Shown here: positions 16,468 to 26,856 of the stretch, piece after piece | Layout of the letters: every line of letters begins with the position of its first letter | Numbering within the stretch: the first letter of the stretch is position 1 | Assembly (NCBI GenBank): GCA_047632435.1 | Contig: JBLICU010000004.1 | Span: forward strand, 1 to 64,000 | Length of the DNA: 64,000 nucleotides | Direction: 5' to 3' | Source: JAMZMI01 sp047632435 | GTDB lineage: Bacteria; Bacteroidota; Bacteroidia; Cytophagales; Cyclobacteriaceae | The notes under the pieces: model-generated | Told to the model about the DNA's origin: nothing | What the model saw: only the letters and a program-made list of their open reading frames with translations | Database searches by the model: none | Translations under genes and position numbers: made by a program

Positions 16468-18699
16468 TTACCGTTTCTTGTTCCAATTATTTAAAATTAT
16501 CGGGAGCAAGGTCAAGTCGATGATCATAGCGGATGAGAGGGAAATACAGAGAAATAAACCCAGAAAATAGGTTGCGCCAAAAGATGAAAAGAGAAAAATC
16601 CCAAACCCTGCCAGAATGATAATAGAAGTTATGATGATGGCATTTCCCGCACTTTGGAATGTTCTTAAAAGTGCAAAGACGGTATTGGGTGTTCGCTGCA
16701 GTCGATAAACACTGATGAAATGAATGGTGTCGTCAACAGCTATTCCAAAGGATACTGCAAAAATGATCGATGTGGTGAGCTTTAAAGGGATGCCTGCAAA
16801 TCCCATAAAACCAGCCGTGATTATCAATGGAATCAGATTCGGGATCAGGCTGATGATCATTATTTTGACTGATTTAAAATAAATTCCCAGAACAAGTGAC
16901 ACCAAAATCAATGCAATGAATAGACCGATGATCAGGTTTTTGGTAAGTAAATCATGGCTTTTGTCAATGAGATAGGTCGTTCCTGTGATTCGATAACCAA
17001 TAATCGAGTTGTCGATGTTTTTGGATAGAAATGTGAGTAGCTTTTGATTTCTCAGAATAGTTTCTCTGGAGCCATATTCAGGAATGAACCCAATGATTCT
17101 AGCATAATCCTGATGCCGACTGACTGTATTTTGTATGGAGCTATCCGCATGGACGATAGGCCTCAAAGCTTGGAAAACCTCCTCGTATTCATTTGATGCG
17201 GGAAACTGATATTGCCGCACATCACCACCATGGGTCATTTGGTTGCCATATTTCATCATATCAACCGGAGACCATATTCGCCCGACTGTGTATAATTCTG
17301 TTAGATAATGATGGATTTTATTGGCTTCTGTCATTACAGATTCATCCCAAATTGTTCCTTGCCCATTTTTTTGCCAATAGGCTATTTCCCAGGGTTTATA
17401 ACCGAAATATTGATTTTCTGCGTATTGGAAATTTTGTTTGACAATAGATGATTCGGGGAGATCATCCAACAGCAATGCGTTGGTTTCAAGCTTGAAAATT
17501 CCAACAATTGAAGCTATGATTATAAGTGAAGTGATAATCAGTACACTTTTTTGATTTCTTAAAATGAATATGGTGAAAGGCTTAAAATTGATGCTTTTTG
17601 TCTCAGTTGGTTTCCATCCAAAGATTAGCAAAGGACCAAAAATAAAAGTCACTACAAAAGCGATAATCACACCAATCCCTGTGAAGATGCCCAGCATTTG
17701 TACTGGTTCGGTAGTTATGCTGATCAGACTAAAAAAGCCAATGGAGGTAGTAACGGAAGTTAAGATAGTTGGTACCAATACCTTTTTGATAGAAAGAAGC
17801 ATTCTTTCTGAATTGGAATCATTTTTACTTTTCCGGTAGGCATTCATCAAATGAATGGCATCAGATGTCGCTACAAATAAGATAATCGGCGGGATCAAAG
17901 AACCTAGTATGTTGATTTTCTCTCCTGAAAATGCCATGAAACCAAGTAACCAAATCAAACTTGTGAGACTAATCAGATAGGGTAGAAGTGCTGACTTGAT
18001 TGATCGGAGCAGCCCGGCCAAAAGCAAAAAACTGATTAAAAGTGCCACAATGATAAATAACACAAAGTCTTTTTGAATCAGGTTGATAAATTCGGTTTGT
18101 GCTGTCAGCTTTCCAATTAGCCTATTTTTGGCAAATGAGAATTGATTGATAGTTTTATTGAGATTGGCTAGAAATAAGTCACCCGCCTCAGGAGTGGTGA
18201 AGTGCTCGTGGCTGATCTGAAGCACAAGCGATTTTCCATCTTGGCCGAAAAAACCAGAATAAAGTGGATGGTTGAAGATTCTGGTGCTATCTGATTTTAA
18301 TTTTCCTGGATCTTCAGGATGAATGATTGGAACAGCCATCAAGCCCATAGGCCCATCAATCAACTGGGACATTTCCATGGGTGAAATGAGGTTGATGATA
18401 CCATTTAAGTCTCTGATCGAATCCCCAAGGGCTTTTACCCTGGTTAAAAAATGACTTTCAAATACGGGTTCAGATTCAATGATTAAAAGCAGAAAATCAT
18501 TGTCATAACCGAAATGGTCAATGTGACTTTCATAAAATTCAATGTCCGCATCGTTCTTCGGAAACAATTTTTCAAACTCAAATTCCGGTTGAAGACTTTT
18601 CATTTGAAAGCCCCAGAATGCAGTAATTCCAATCCACGCAATTATCAGCCAAATCCGAAAAGATTTATGATTTAATTTTTGGCAATAATGGTGGATCAA
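16468..18699 (-). CDS. RND/MMPL-family exporter
   Basis: A 743-residue membrane protein with the 2 x (1+5) transmembrane layout of RND exporters: one N-terminal helix, a large periplasmic loop, five helices with PYLISLTSLIW, a second loop, and five more helices with PNLIPLIITAG and the AVSFGIAVDDTIHF motif (conserved Asp pair for proton transfer). The size fits the predicted-exporter (MmpL/HpnN-like) subgroup rather than the 1000-residue AcrB type. No membrane fusion protein is adjacent. The substrate, probably a lipid, is inferred from the subgroup. Confidence 0.88.
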   Translation of the reverse strand: MIHHYCQKLNHKSFRIWLIIAWIGITAFWGFQMKSLQPEFEFEKLFPKNDADIEFYESHIDHFGYDNDFLLLIIESEPVFESHFLTRVKALGDSIRDLNGIINLISPMEMSQLIDGPMGLMAVPIIHPEDPGKLKSDSTRIFNHPLYSGFFGQDGKSLVLQISHEHFTTPEAGDLFLANLNKTINQFSFAKNRLIGKLTAQTEFINLIQKDFVLFIIVALLISFLLLAGLLRSIKSALLPYLISLTSLIWLLGFMAFSGEKINILGSLIPPIILFVATSDAIHLMNAYRKSKNDSNSERMLLSIKKVLVPTILTSVTTSIGFFSLISITTEPVQMLGIFTGIGVIIAFVVTFIFGPLLIFGWKPTETKSINFKPFTIFILRNQKSVLIITSLIIIASIVGIFKLETNALLLDDLPESSIVKQNFQYAENQYFGYKPWEIAYWQKNGQGTIWDESVMTEANKIHHYLTELYTVGRIWSPVDMMKYGNQMTHGGDVRQYQFPASNEYEEVFQALRPIVHADSSIQNTVSRHQDYARIIGFIPEYGSRETILRNQKLLTFLSKNIDNSIIGYRITGTTYLIDKSHDLLTKNLIIGLFIALILVSLVLGIYFKSVKIMIISLIPNLIPLIITAGFMGFAGIPLKLTTSIIFAVSFGIAVDDTIHFISVYRLQRTPNTVFALLRTFQSAGNAIIITSIIILAGFGIFLFSSFGATYFLGLFLCISLSSAMIIDLTLLPIILNNWNKKR

Positions 18700-18757
18700 G
18701 GATTCCAGTGTTTCAGTTTTGGTTAATTTAGCAATACTAACGATTCAATAATTTACT

Positions 18758-19663
18758 ATGAAGCAATACCTCAACTTGATGCAGCACATTCTGGACAATG
18801 GCGTGGAAAAAGGTGATAGAACCGGAACAGGCACCAAAAGTGTATTTGGCTATCAAATGAGATTTGATTTAAATGAAGGATTTCCGCTGTTAACTACGAA
18901 AAAAACACATCTTAAATCTATCGTTTATGAATTGCTTTGGTTCCTTCAGGGGGATACCAATATCAGATATTTGGTTGAAAATGGTGTCAATATTTGGAAT
19001 GAATGGCCTTTTCAAAACTATCTGAATGAAATGGGTTTGGCGGGTTCCTTACCCAAATATTCAGAGGAGTGGAAAGCAGAATTGGTTCAATTCAAGGAAA
19101 TGATCCTATCGGATATGGATTTTGCCAAAAAGTGGGGTGAGCTGGGCCCTGTATATGGCAAGCAGTGGAGGGATTTCGAAGGTGTCGATCAGATCTCTCA
19201 ATTGATCAGCGACATCAAGACCAATCCAAATTCTCGCAGATTATTGGTTTCGGCATGGAATCCTAAAGAAATTCCAGTCATGGCAAAATCCGGATTGCCG
19301 CCTTGTCACAGCCTTTTTCAATTTTATGTTGCTGACGGTAAACTTTCCTGTCAGCTTTACCAAAGGAGTGCCGATGTGTTTTTGGGAGTCCCTTTTAATA
19401 TTGCATCTTATGCCTTGCTTACCATGATGATTGCACAAGTTTGTGATTTAGGTTATGGTGATTTTGTTCACACACTTGGCGATGCGCATCTTTATTCGAA
19501 TCATTTTGAGCAGGCCAAGCTTCAGTTGTCTAGGCAGCCTCGTTCTTTGCCGACCATGAAAATGAATCCTAACATTAAAGATATTTTCGGTTTTCAATAC
19601 GAAGATTTCATACTTGAAAATTATGATCCTTATCCACTAATCAAAGGAGCGGTGGCAGTCTGA
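18758..19663 (+). CDS. thyA: Thymidylate synthase
   Basis: A 301-residue ThyA that methylates dUMP using methylene-tetrahydrofolate. The catalytic Cys183 is in LPPCHSLFQFY; the N-terminal RTGTGTKSVFG loop and the QRSADVFLGVPFNIASYALL block are intact. Residues 85-130 carry the longer insertion seen in the Lactobacillus-type enzyme compared with the 264-residue E. coli form. It diverges from the RND gene. No dihydrofolate reductase gene follows. Confidence 0.97.
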   Translation: MKQYLNLMQHILDNGVEKGDRTGTGTKSVFGYQMRFDLNEGFPLLTTKKTHLKSIVYELLWFLQGDTNIRYLVENGVNIWNEWPFQNYLNEMGLAGSLPKYSEEWKAELVQFKEMILSDMDFAKKWGELGPVYGKQWRDFEGVDQISQLISDIKTNPNSRRLLVSAWNPKEIPVMAKSGLPPCHSLFQFYVADGKLSCQLYQRSADVFLGVPFNIASYALLTMMIAQVCDLGYGDFVHTLGDAHLYSNHFEQAKLQLSRQPRSLPTMKMNPNIKDIFGFQYEDFILENYDPYPLIKGAVAV

Positions 19664-19778
19664 AATATTTAGGTATCGAAATATCATTTTTCCCGTATAG
19701 AACATGTGAAGCTTTTATTTTTTTAATCAATAAAACCGTTTGCCAACCATTTTTCTAATAAACCCCCTAGCCCGATTC

Positions 19779-21254
19779 ATGCGGAAATTGCTTTCACTAA
19801 TCCTACTAAGTTTAGCACTACACTCTCAGTCCTTTGCCCAACAAGATTCGGTTTATCTCCTTGATTTACAGGAATGTGTGAGGATTGCTCTTGAAAATAA
19901 CCTAAGTATTCAGCGAAGTGTATTGTTTCGCGAAAATGCAAGGGTCAACATGGATCAGTCCAGAGCCTCTCAGCTCCCAAATGTCAATTTGGGAGGAAGT
20001 TACGGATACAATTGGGGCCGATCCATTGACCCGACCTCCAATCAGTTCATTACTCAGCAGATAAACTTCACCGGGTTGAATGGTAATGCAAACATGGTCT
20101 TGTTTAATTGGTTCCGTTTGGCCAACACTGTGAAGCAAAATCAGCTTATTTTAGAATCTACTGAGTTTGATGAGGATAAGGCCAAAAATGATATCTCCCT
20201 GAATATTGCTACTTTTTACCTCAATGTGATCTTCAATAAGGAGTTGGTCGATAATGCCAATTTCCAAATTGAAAATAGCAGAAAGCAGCTGGAAAGAACC
20301 AAAAAATTGGTTGCTTCCGGGTCATTGGCACGCACCAGTGAGCTGGAGCTGATTTCTCAGGTAGCAAGTAATGAAGTGAATTTGATCACAGCCCAGAACA
20401 ATTTGGATTTGGCATTATTGAACCTGAAGCAAGGTATGATGCTACCGGCCACACAGAAAATAGACATTGTGATTCCTGATATAGACATGGATGGTGGCGG
20501 GATGATACTTCCGCCTGTAAGTGAAGTTTACTCCGCCGCACTTGACAATATGCCGGAGATAAAAAGCGCTGAGCTAATGGTGCAAAGTGCTGAAATGGGT
20601 ATAGATGTTGCAAAGTCAGGATACACCCCTACAATATCATTAAATGCGGGTTTCAGTACCAATTATTCAAATGCTTTTAAAGAGTACAGAATTGATGCAG
20701 ACAACCCATATACTTTCAACACAGATGCAAATGGAGATGTCATTACAACCCCAACATTTTATCGAACCACAACGGGATTGGAGGGCATAGAGCAATTGTC
20801 TGTGATTCCAAATGGTACTTTCAGCACAGTTGGATTCAGTACTCAGTTTAAGAATAACCTGAGCAAGCAACTGTCAATGAATCTTTCTATTCCGATTTTC
20901 AACAACTTGAGAAATAGCAGCAACGTTCAGCGTCAGAAAATCGCATTGAGACAAGCTGAAATCAATGTGTTGGAGCAACAAAATTTCTTAAGACAAACAG
21001 TAGAAACGGCTCACAATGATGCCAATGCAGCAGCTAAAGTTTATTCGGCATCACAAAAGCAGGTGGATGCTCTAGTTGAGACTTTTAGATCCATTGAAAA
21101 TCAGTATAATTTTGGCGCAGCGAATTTCACTGAGTATCAGGTTGCTTCTAATAATCTTTTCGGAGCAAAATCTGATTTAGTACGGGCGAAGTACGATTAC
21201 ATCTTCAAAACAAAAATTCTCGATTTTTATCTGGGTAAAACCCTTTCCTTTTAA
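19779..21254 (+). CDS. TolC-family outer-membrane efflux protein
   Basis: From the ATG at 19779 the protein has a signal peptide (cleaved near SFAQQ) and 491 residues with the duplicated alpha-barrel pattern of TolC proteins: long Gln/Asn/Ala-rich helices with heptad-like spacing (ECVRIALENNLSIQRS; the second half around QKIALRQAEINVLEQQ). It lies 2 bp before a membrane fusion protein gene, so the two form an efflux pair; the inner-membrane pump is not in the next gene. Confidence 0.9.
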   Translation: MRKLLSLILLSLALHSQSFAQQDSVYLLDLQECVRIALENNLSIQRSVLFRENARVNMDQSRASQLPNVNLGGSYGYNWGRSIDPTSNQFITQQINFTGLNGNANMVLFNWFRLANTVKQNQLILESTEFDEDKAKNDISLNIATFYLNVIFNKELVDNANFQIENSRKQLERTKKLVASGSLARTSELELISQVASNEVNLITAQNNLDLALLNLKQGMMLPATQKIDIVIPDIDMDGGGMILPPVSEVYSAALDNMPEIKSAELMVQSAEMGIDVAKSGYTPTISLNAGFSTNYSNAFKEYRIDADNPYTFNTDANGDVITTPTFYRTTTGLEGIEQLSVIPNGTFSTVGFSTQFKNNLSKQLSMNLSIPIFNNLRNSSNVQRQKIALRQAEINVLEQQNFLRQTVETAHNDANAAAKVYSASQKQVDALVETFRSIENQYNFGAANFTEYQVASNNLFGAKSDLVRAKYDYIFKTKILDFYLGKTLSF

Positions 21255-21256
21255 TC

Positions 21257-22606
21257 ATGGCAAAAAAAACACGTTCCAATAACAAAGTTCTTTTTATACT
21301 CCTTGGCGTTACTGCAATCTTAATAATAGTTGCGGTAGTAGGTAAATCCCAAGGATGGATAGGGAAGAAAAAAGAGATTGAGGTTGAATTTGGCAAGGTG
21401 GCCAAAGTGACCATCATTGAAAAAGTAAGTGCATCAGGTTCTGTCCAGCCAGTAATAGAGGTTAAAATCAGCCCCGAAGTGCCAGGTGAAATCATCAATC
21501 TTTCAATAGAGGAAGGGGACTCAGTGAGTAAAGGTGATTTTTTATTAAAGATCCGGCCTGACAATTTCGAATCGGCACTCCAACGACAAAAGGCAATATG
21601 GAATCAACAAAAGGCCAACTTGGCTGATGCCAGGGCCAGAGAGGCAAGAGCCAAGGCGTCTTTTATACGATCGGAATTAGAATATAACAGGCAAAAATCA
21701 CTTTATGATCAGCAAGTCATTTCTAGTTCAGCCTATGAAATGGCCGATGCAAATTTTAAAATGGCCACTCAGGATTTGGAATCGGCAGCTCAAAATGTTG
21801 AGGCGGCAGGTTATTCTGTAGAAAGTTCTCAGGCATCTGTGAATGAAGCAATAGAAAATTTACGGTTGACCAAAATTACTTCTCCAATGAGCGGAATCGT
21901 ATCCAAGTTGGCAGTAGAGCTTGGTGAGACGGTAGTAGGTACATCGCAAATGCAAGGTACAGAGATGCTGCGAATAGCTGATCTCTCAAATATGGAGGTA
22001 AGAGTAGATGTGAATGAAAATGATATTATTCGAATCAGCCTTGGGGACACTGCGGTTATAGATGTGGACTCTTATTCTTACATGGATAAAAAATTCAAAG
22101 GCATTGTGACTCAGATAGCCAACTCAGCCAATTCCAAAATGTCATCAGATGCTGTTACAGAATTTGAGGTAAGAATTAAGATTTTGAATTCTTCATATCA
22201 GGATTTAATCAAGGAAAAAGGATTCAAGTATCCGTTCAGACCTGGAATGACGGCTAGTGTCGACATCATCACAGAAATAAAGAAGGATGTGGTTTCAGTA
22301 CCACTTTCAGCAGTAACAACCAGAAAAGTTGAGGAAGAAAAGGAAGGAGAAGAGGGATCTGAAACTAAAGATAAGATGATGGATATGGAAGTTGAGGAAG
22401 TGATTTTCGTAATAAAAGAAGGCAAAGCAATCAAAACCATAGTGAAAACAGGAATCAGTGATTTTGATAATATTGAAGTTTTAGAAGGAGCTAATTTAGA
22501 CGAGGAAATTGTTGTTGGTCCATTTTTGGCTGTTTCCAAGCGTCTGAAAAATGATGATTTGGTTGTGGAGAAAGAAGAAGAAAAGAAGGACAAAGATTAC
22601 GAGTAA
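21257..22606 (+). CDS. HlyD/MacA-type membrane fusion protein
   Basis: A 449-residue periplasmic adaptor with an N-terminal membrane anchor (residues 10-26), the lipoyl halves (VEVKISPEVPGEIINLSIEEGDSV), a coiled-coil hairpin near 100-190, the closing lipoyl half (LRLTKITSPMSGIVSKL), and a beta-barrel domain ending in a Glu/Lys-rich tail. The tail (EKEEEKKDKDYE) and an acidic insert near residue 365 are unusual. It pairs with the TolC-type gene 2 bp upstream. In MacAB systems an ABC permease would follow; here the next gene is a small lipoprotein. Confidence 0.9.
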   Translation: MAKKTRSNNKVLFILLGVTAILIIVAVVGKSQGWIGKKKEIEVEFGKVAKVTIIEKVSASGSVQPVIEVKISPEVPGEIINLSIEEGDSVSKGDFLLKIRPDNFESALQRQKAIWNQQKANLADARAREARAKASFIRSELEYNRQKSLYDQQVISSSAYEMADANFKMATQDLESAAQNVEAAGYSVESSQASVNEAIENLRLTKITSPMSGIVSKLAVELGETVVGTSQMQGTEMLRIADLSNMEVRVDVNENDIIRISLGDTAVIDVDSYSYMDKKFKGIVTQIANSANSKMSSDAVTEFEVRIKILNSSYQDLIKEKGFKYPFRPGMTASVDIITEIKKDVVSVPLSAVTTRKVEEEKEGEEGSETKDKMMDMEVEEVIFVIKEGKAIKTIVKTGISDFDNIEVLEGANLDEEIVVGPFLAVSKRLKNDDLVVEKEEEKKDKDYE

Positions 22607-22664
22607 ATATTTTCTTTTGGGAAACCTAATGTCGCTTCTGATGTCTATTAGGTGAATCGCTTCT

Positions 22665-23075
22665 ATGATGAAAAACTTTTTGATTTTATCAGTCCTTTTG
22701 GTCTTATTGATATCCATATCATGTACTTCTTCCGGAGAATCTACAAACTATATTTTCACCGTAGATAACCAATCATCTGATACTGTGCAGGTCTGTGTTA
22801 GAGGTGCTTTGCTCGAACCATTCTTCGATTCCAGAATTATCTGTTATGAGCTATTGCCATTAAAAAATAGCATCATTCGCAGTTATCTAGGAAAAGGTGA
22901 ACTTTTAGATTATTGGGTGGATACTGATGTGGCTGTAATTGAGGAGCTTCAAATCTATAAGGACAATGTGTTGGTGGATAAGGATTTTCTGATTCGCGAT
23001 CTTTGGGTTTTTACCAATAATTTATCCTATCAGGCAGAATATCGTTTGATGCTCACAGATGAAAATTTGAATTAG
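22665..23075 (+). CDS. Hypothetical small lipoprotein
   Basis: A 136-residue protein with a signal peptide ending in a lipobox (ISISC), then a Ser-rich linker and a short, strand-rich domain with two cysteines (VQVCVRG and RIICYELL) that may pair. No family recognised. It follows the efflux genes by 58 bp and may be part of the same unit. Confidence 0.65.
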   Translation: MMKNFLILSVLLVLLISISCTSSGESTNYIFTVDNQSSDTVQVCVRGALLEPFFDSRIICYELLPLKNSIIRSYLGKGELLDYWVDTDVAVIEELQIYKDNVLVDKDFLIRDLWVFTNNLSYQAEYRLMLTDENLN

Positions 23076-23430
23076 ACCAGTAGTTGGAAGAAAAGCGTAC
23101 TAATTGCCAGTCCGCCATTTTGATAGTACAAAAGTGGTTCTTGCTCGAAGTTTTTACTGGATATAATATAACTCACAAAACATTTTATTGATGTCGTCCC
23201 TTCGGGATTCATGTTTTTTCAATGATCATCGCAAATCAAAGCTAAGATGTATCCTGAAGGGATGTTACGATTATAAACAGATGAAGTAGAGAATCAATAA
23301 AGCCTGACAGGGTGAAATAGAAGTATTTCAATTGTATAAGATTTACCAGTCTGTATCATATAAAATGATAGACTTGAGGTTATTACACTTAATAACATTT
23401 CTCTACATTAGAATGAGTGATTTCAGAAAT
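23076..23430. other. Intergenic region with short inverted motifs
   Basis: No gene recognised in this 355-bp stretch. It holds CCCTTCGGGAT near 23201 and its partly reversed partner ATCCTGAAGGGAT near 23250, the kind of degenerate palindromic spacer often repeated in Bacteroidota intergenic DNA. Whether it recurs elsewhere cannot be seen from this window. Confidence 0.4.
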
Positions 23431-24018
23431 TCAGCCCAACGGACTTATGTCAAATTCCTTCTTTAGGATATCATACAATTCCTGAATGGGCAAGCCCACG
23501 ACATTGAAAAATGATCCTTCGACCTTAGAAATTTTAGTCAATCCTATCCATTCTTGAATACCATAGGCACCTGCTTTGTCGAACGGTTTAAATTGATCTA
23601 CGTAAAATTGAGCTTCTACATTATTAATTTCCGAAAAGGTCACCACCGTCTTGGATGAAAAGGAGATTGTTTTTTGCAGACTTGAAATACAAACACCACT
23701 GATTACCTCATGCGACTTACCAGAGAATAGTCTGATCATTTCTAAAGCTTCCTCAGCATCCTTTGGTTTGTTGTAAACTTTGTTATCCAAAACCACTGTT
23801 GTATCTGAGGTGATGATTACCTGATTTTCAAGTTTGGATCGATAAAACGTATTCTTTTCTTTGGCCAGATATTCGGCCGCATCCGATGCTTGAATTGCTT
23901 CGGGCAAAATCTCATCAAAATCATAAGAGACCACTTCGAACTTATAACCGGCTTTTTGTAACAATTCCTTGCGTCGGGGGCTACCTGAAGCAAGTATCAA
24001 ATGGTGAGCTGAATTCAT
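23431..24018 (-). CDS. maf: Maf-family nucleotide pyrophosphatase
   Basis: A 195-residue Maf/YhdE-type nucleotide pyrophosphatase that hydrolyses non-canonical or pyrimidine nucleoside triphosphates. The conserved start LILASGSPRRKELL, the ITSDTTVVLD core, the KPKDAEEALEMIRLFSGKSHEV block and KAGAYGIQEW are all present. Its start lies 38 bp inside the end of the DUF1015 gene, so the two are translationally linked. Confidence 0.94.
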   Translation of the reverse strand: MNSAHHLILASGSPRRKELLQKAGYKFEVVSYDFDEILPEAIQASDAAEYLAKEKNTFYRSKLENQVIITSDTTVVLDNKVYNKPKDAEEALEMIRLFSGKSHEVISGVCISSLQKTISFSSKTVVTFSEINNVEAQFYVDQFKPFDKAGAYGIQEWIGLTKISKVEGSFFNVVGLPIQELYDILKKEFDISPLG

Positions 24019-25285
24019 CTTCTTTTATGGAACTAAATAGAAAGCCCGAAATGACTTTGGGGTAAAAATAAGTAGATTTTTGCGGCATGGTGTAGCCGGA
24101 GTAACAGGTTTGTTTCACTTCTTCTATGGATATGTCTTTTGTAATCAATCCGAATTGAACTTCACCTAACAAAACCTGTTTCATGCATTCAGAAAAATTC
24201 CGCTGAAAAATCAGATTTTCGGAATTGACCTGATTTTGTCCTCTGATGCCCAATATCTTCTCGAAAATGAAATAGTGCATGACCGTCAGATCGAGTGCTT
24301 TTATCTGATCTGGAAATTTCCAGGTAATAGTATTTATTCGATCTGGTTTCAGGCTGATTTTATACGCGTCTCCTTCGATTAGGAGTCCAAATGTCCATTT
24401 TTTACCCTGAATGATTTCATTAATATCTGGCGTATTTTCTACCATCGTAATGCTAAAGTCATTTTCCAGGGTTTCCAATAACCATTTCTTTGAAAAATTT
24501 TCAATGCCTTTGACCAGTCTGTGGGTGGGCAATATTCTCAAATCATCAGATTCGGTATTGGTAAGAAACATCAAGTGATAATTATAAGCTTCCTTGCCAG
24601 TATGGTTTGGGTTCTCAGTTGTCCGGTCTTGTTTGTATTTCAACGAGCCTTCGTAGCGATGATGTCCGTCTGCTAAAATAATCTGTTTTTCTTGGATTAT
24701 TTCTTGAATGCGCCTGATCACATTTACATCATGGATCACACTCAAAACATCTCGAACTCCCTGATAATCTTCAACTTCATACAGTGGGCTCAACATACTC
24801 TCGTCCAGATAATTTTCTATTTGTTTTTCTGAATCTGTGTATAAACCGTGTGTAGGACTTACGTTGAGCTGAGTTTCATGAAGTAATTCCAACCTGTCTC
24901 TGACGGAAAAAGGCATGGTACTTTCATGCCTTAGGATCATTTTTTCGTCCCAGTCAGTTACTTTTATCGAACAGATAAATCCCTTTCGGCAATATATTTT
25001 TTCACTTCCCGAAAGTGAAAAATATTGATAATAAACATAAATAGCTGGAAGTTGATCCTGTAAGATTACACCTGTTTTCTTCCAATTTTCAAGTGTTTTT
25101 TTGGCCTCCAATGCGGAATTTTCGCCTGATGGTACAGAAAGGTGAATGCTGTTGAAGGGATTTCCATAAAGTCGTTCCCGCTGTTTTTTGGACACTACAT
25201 CAAAAAGTGGGGCAGTAATGTCATTGATAAAAGCTGCCAGTTGAGAATTATATCGCCAGGCACGAAATGGTTTTATTTCAGCCAT
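23981..25285 (-). CDS. DUF1015 family protein
   Basis: A 434-residue protein matching DUF1015: it opens with IKPFRAWRYN, carries IYVYYQYF, and has the conserved ILADGHHRYEGSLKY block in the middle (about residue 205). DUF1015 proteins have no proven reaction; the conserved His-rich core suggests metal or nucleotide binding. The gene starts 4 bp after the end of the biotin carboxylase gene and overlaps maf, forming a three-gene minus-strand unit. Confidence 0.9.
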   Translation of the reverse strand: MAEIKPFRAWRYNSQLAAFINDITAPLFDVVSKKQRERLYGNPFNSIHLSVPSGENSALEAKKTLENWKKTGVILQDQLPAIYVYYQYFSLSGSEKIYCRKGFICSIKVTDWDEKMILRHESTMPFSVRDRLELLHETQLNVSPTHGLYTDSEKQIENYLDESMLSPLYEVEDYQGVRDVLSVIHDVNVIRRIQEIIQEKQIILADGHHRYEGSLKYKQDRTTENPNHTGKEAYNYHLMFLTNTESDDLRILPTHRLVKGIENFSKKWLLETLENDFSITMVENTPDINEIIQGKKWTFGLLIEGDAYKISLKPDRINTITWKFPDQIKALDLTVMHYFIFEKILGIRGQNQVNSENLIFQRNFSECMKQVLLGEVQFGLITKDISIEEVKQTCYSGYTMPQKSTYFYPKVISGFLFSSIKEDEFSSPFDTCFR

Positions 25286-25288
25286 ACG

Positions 25289-26782
25289 TTAATGCGCTAT
25301 TCTATTTCGCCAGTTTGCCTTGATTTGACTGGATGGTTGAGTGATGGCGATGTGGTTTTTACTTTTATCATGCATAAAAGCAAACATAGCTGCTATATTG
25401 GCTATTTCATCTGTGACTTCCTTCTGAAGCATTTCTGGTTTGAAATATTGCTCCACGAATTTGGTGGTAAATGTGCCATCAACAAATGCAGGATGTTTTA
25501 AGACAAATTCACCGAACGAAAGCGTGGTTTTTACTCCCACAATCTTATATTCTGATATCGCTCTTAGCATCCTGTCTATGGCCTCTTTGCGATCTTTGCC
25601 ATAAGTTACGAGCTTGGCAATCATCGGATCATAAAAGATGGGGATTTCCATGCCCTGCTCAAACCCATCATCTACCCTCACGCCAGGACCCTGAGGTCTT
25701 TCATATCGTTCCAATTTTCCTGTATCAGGTAGAAAACCATTTTCAGGGTCTTCAGCATAAACTCTTAGCTCTATACTGTGACCATTGATGTGCAGATCTT
25801 CTTGTTTAAATGAAAGCACTTCTCCTTGTGCAATTTTGATTTGTTCTTTTACCAGATCCAAACCAGTTATTTGCTCTGTTACAGGATGCTCCACTTGCAA
25901 TCTTGTATTCATCTCCAGGAAATAGAAATTTAGATTTTCATCAGCGATAAATTCCACCGTGCCTGCACCATAGTAGTCACATGATTTGGCAACATTCACA
26001 GCTGCCTCACCTATTTTTTTTCGTTGTTCAGGTGAAAGCACAGAAGAAGGGGCTTCTTCTATTACTTTTTGGTTTCGACGCTGAATGCTGCATTCGCGCT
26101 CAAAAAGATAAAGCACATTTCCATGCTGATCTCCCAATATTTGGACTTCAATGTGTTTGGGATTTGATACAAATTTTTCAACAAAAACCTTGTCATCTGA
26201 GAAGGAGCTTTTCGCCTCACTTACTGCGCGCTTCATCTGCTCCTCAAATTCTTTTTCTTCATTGACTATCCGCATGCCTTTGCCACCACCCCCGGCACTG
26301 GCTTTGATCATAATCGGATAACCTATTTTATTGGCAATTTCCTTTGCCAGATTTATATCGCCAATAGGTTCTTCCATCCCTGGCACTAAAGGAACATCAA
26401 ATGCTTTAACCGCATTTTTTGAAGCCAATTTATCCCCCATTACAGTGATGGAAGCTGGAGAAGGCCCTATGAAAATCAATCCTTCATCCTTTACACGTTG
26501 AGCGAATTTTGCATTTTCTGAAAGGAAACCATATCCGGGATGAATGGCATCTGCACCCGTGCGTTTGCAGGCGTCAATGATTTTGTCCACAACGAGATAA
26601 GACTCAGAGGAGGCTGGTGGCCCAATACAAACGGCCTCATCGGCATATCTGACATGCGGAGCTGCGGCATCTGCGTCGCTGTACACTGCAACAGTTTTTA
26701 TTCCTGCTTCTCGTGCTGATCGCATAACCCTTAAGGCAATTTCGCCTCTATTTGCGACTAATATTTTATTGATTTTCATCAT
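25289..26782 (-). CDS. Biotin carboxylase subunit (acetyl-/propionyl-CoA carboxylase)
   Basis: A 497-residue biotin carboxylase: N-terminal KILVANRGEIALRVMRSARE, ATP-grasp glycine loop KASAGGGGKGMRIV (near 159-172), the catalytic region EMNTRLQVEHPVTEQ (about 290-304), and the C-terminal carboxylase domain with ELRVYAEDP. It is about 45 residues longer than ordinary AccC, and no biotin carrier (accB) gene is adjacent, so a propionyl-/acyl-CoA carboxylase role is possible besides fatty acid synthesis. It is first in a run with DUF1015 and maf. Confidence 0.93.
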   Translation of the reverse strand: MMKINKILVANRGEIALRVMRSAREAGIKTVAVYSDADAAAPHVRYADEAVCIGPPASSESYLVVDKIIDACKRTGADAIHPGYGFLSENAKFAQRVKDEGLIFIGPSPASITVMGDKLASKNAVKAFDVPLVPGMEEPIGDINLAKEIANKIGYPIMIKASAGGGGKGMRIVNEEKEFEEQMKRAVSEAKSSFSDDKVFVEKFVSNPKHIEVQILGDQHGNVLYLFERECSIQRRNQKVIEEAPSSVLSPEQRKKIGEAAVNVAKSCDYYGAGTVEFIADENLNFYFLEMNTRLQVEHPVTEQITGLDLVKEQIKIAQGEVLSFKQEDLHINGHSIELRVYAEDPENGFLPDTGKLERYERPQGPGVRVDDGFEQGMEIPIFYDPMIAKLVTYGKDRKEAIDRMLRAISEYKIVGVKTTLSFGEFVLKHPAFVDGTFTTKFVEQYFKPEMLQKEVTDEIANIAAMFAFMHDKSKNHIAITQPSSQIKANWRNRIAH

Positions 26783-26856
26783 TCATGGAGTTTTTGTAGC
26801 TGATATCCGGTTAGTTCTTAAATATAGGCACAGTTACCGAAAATGAGAGAGGGATG

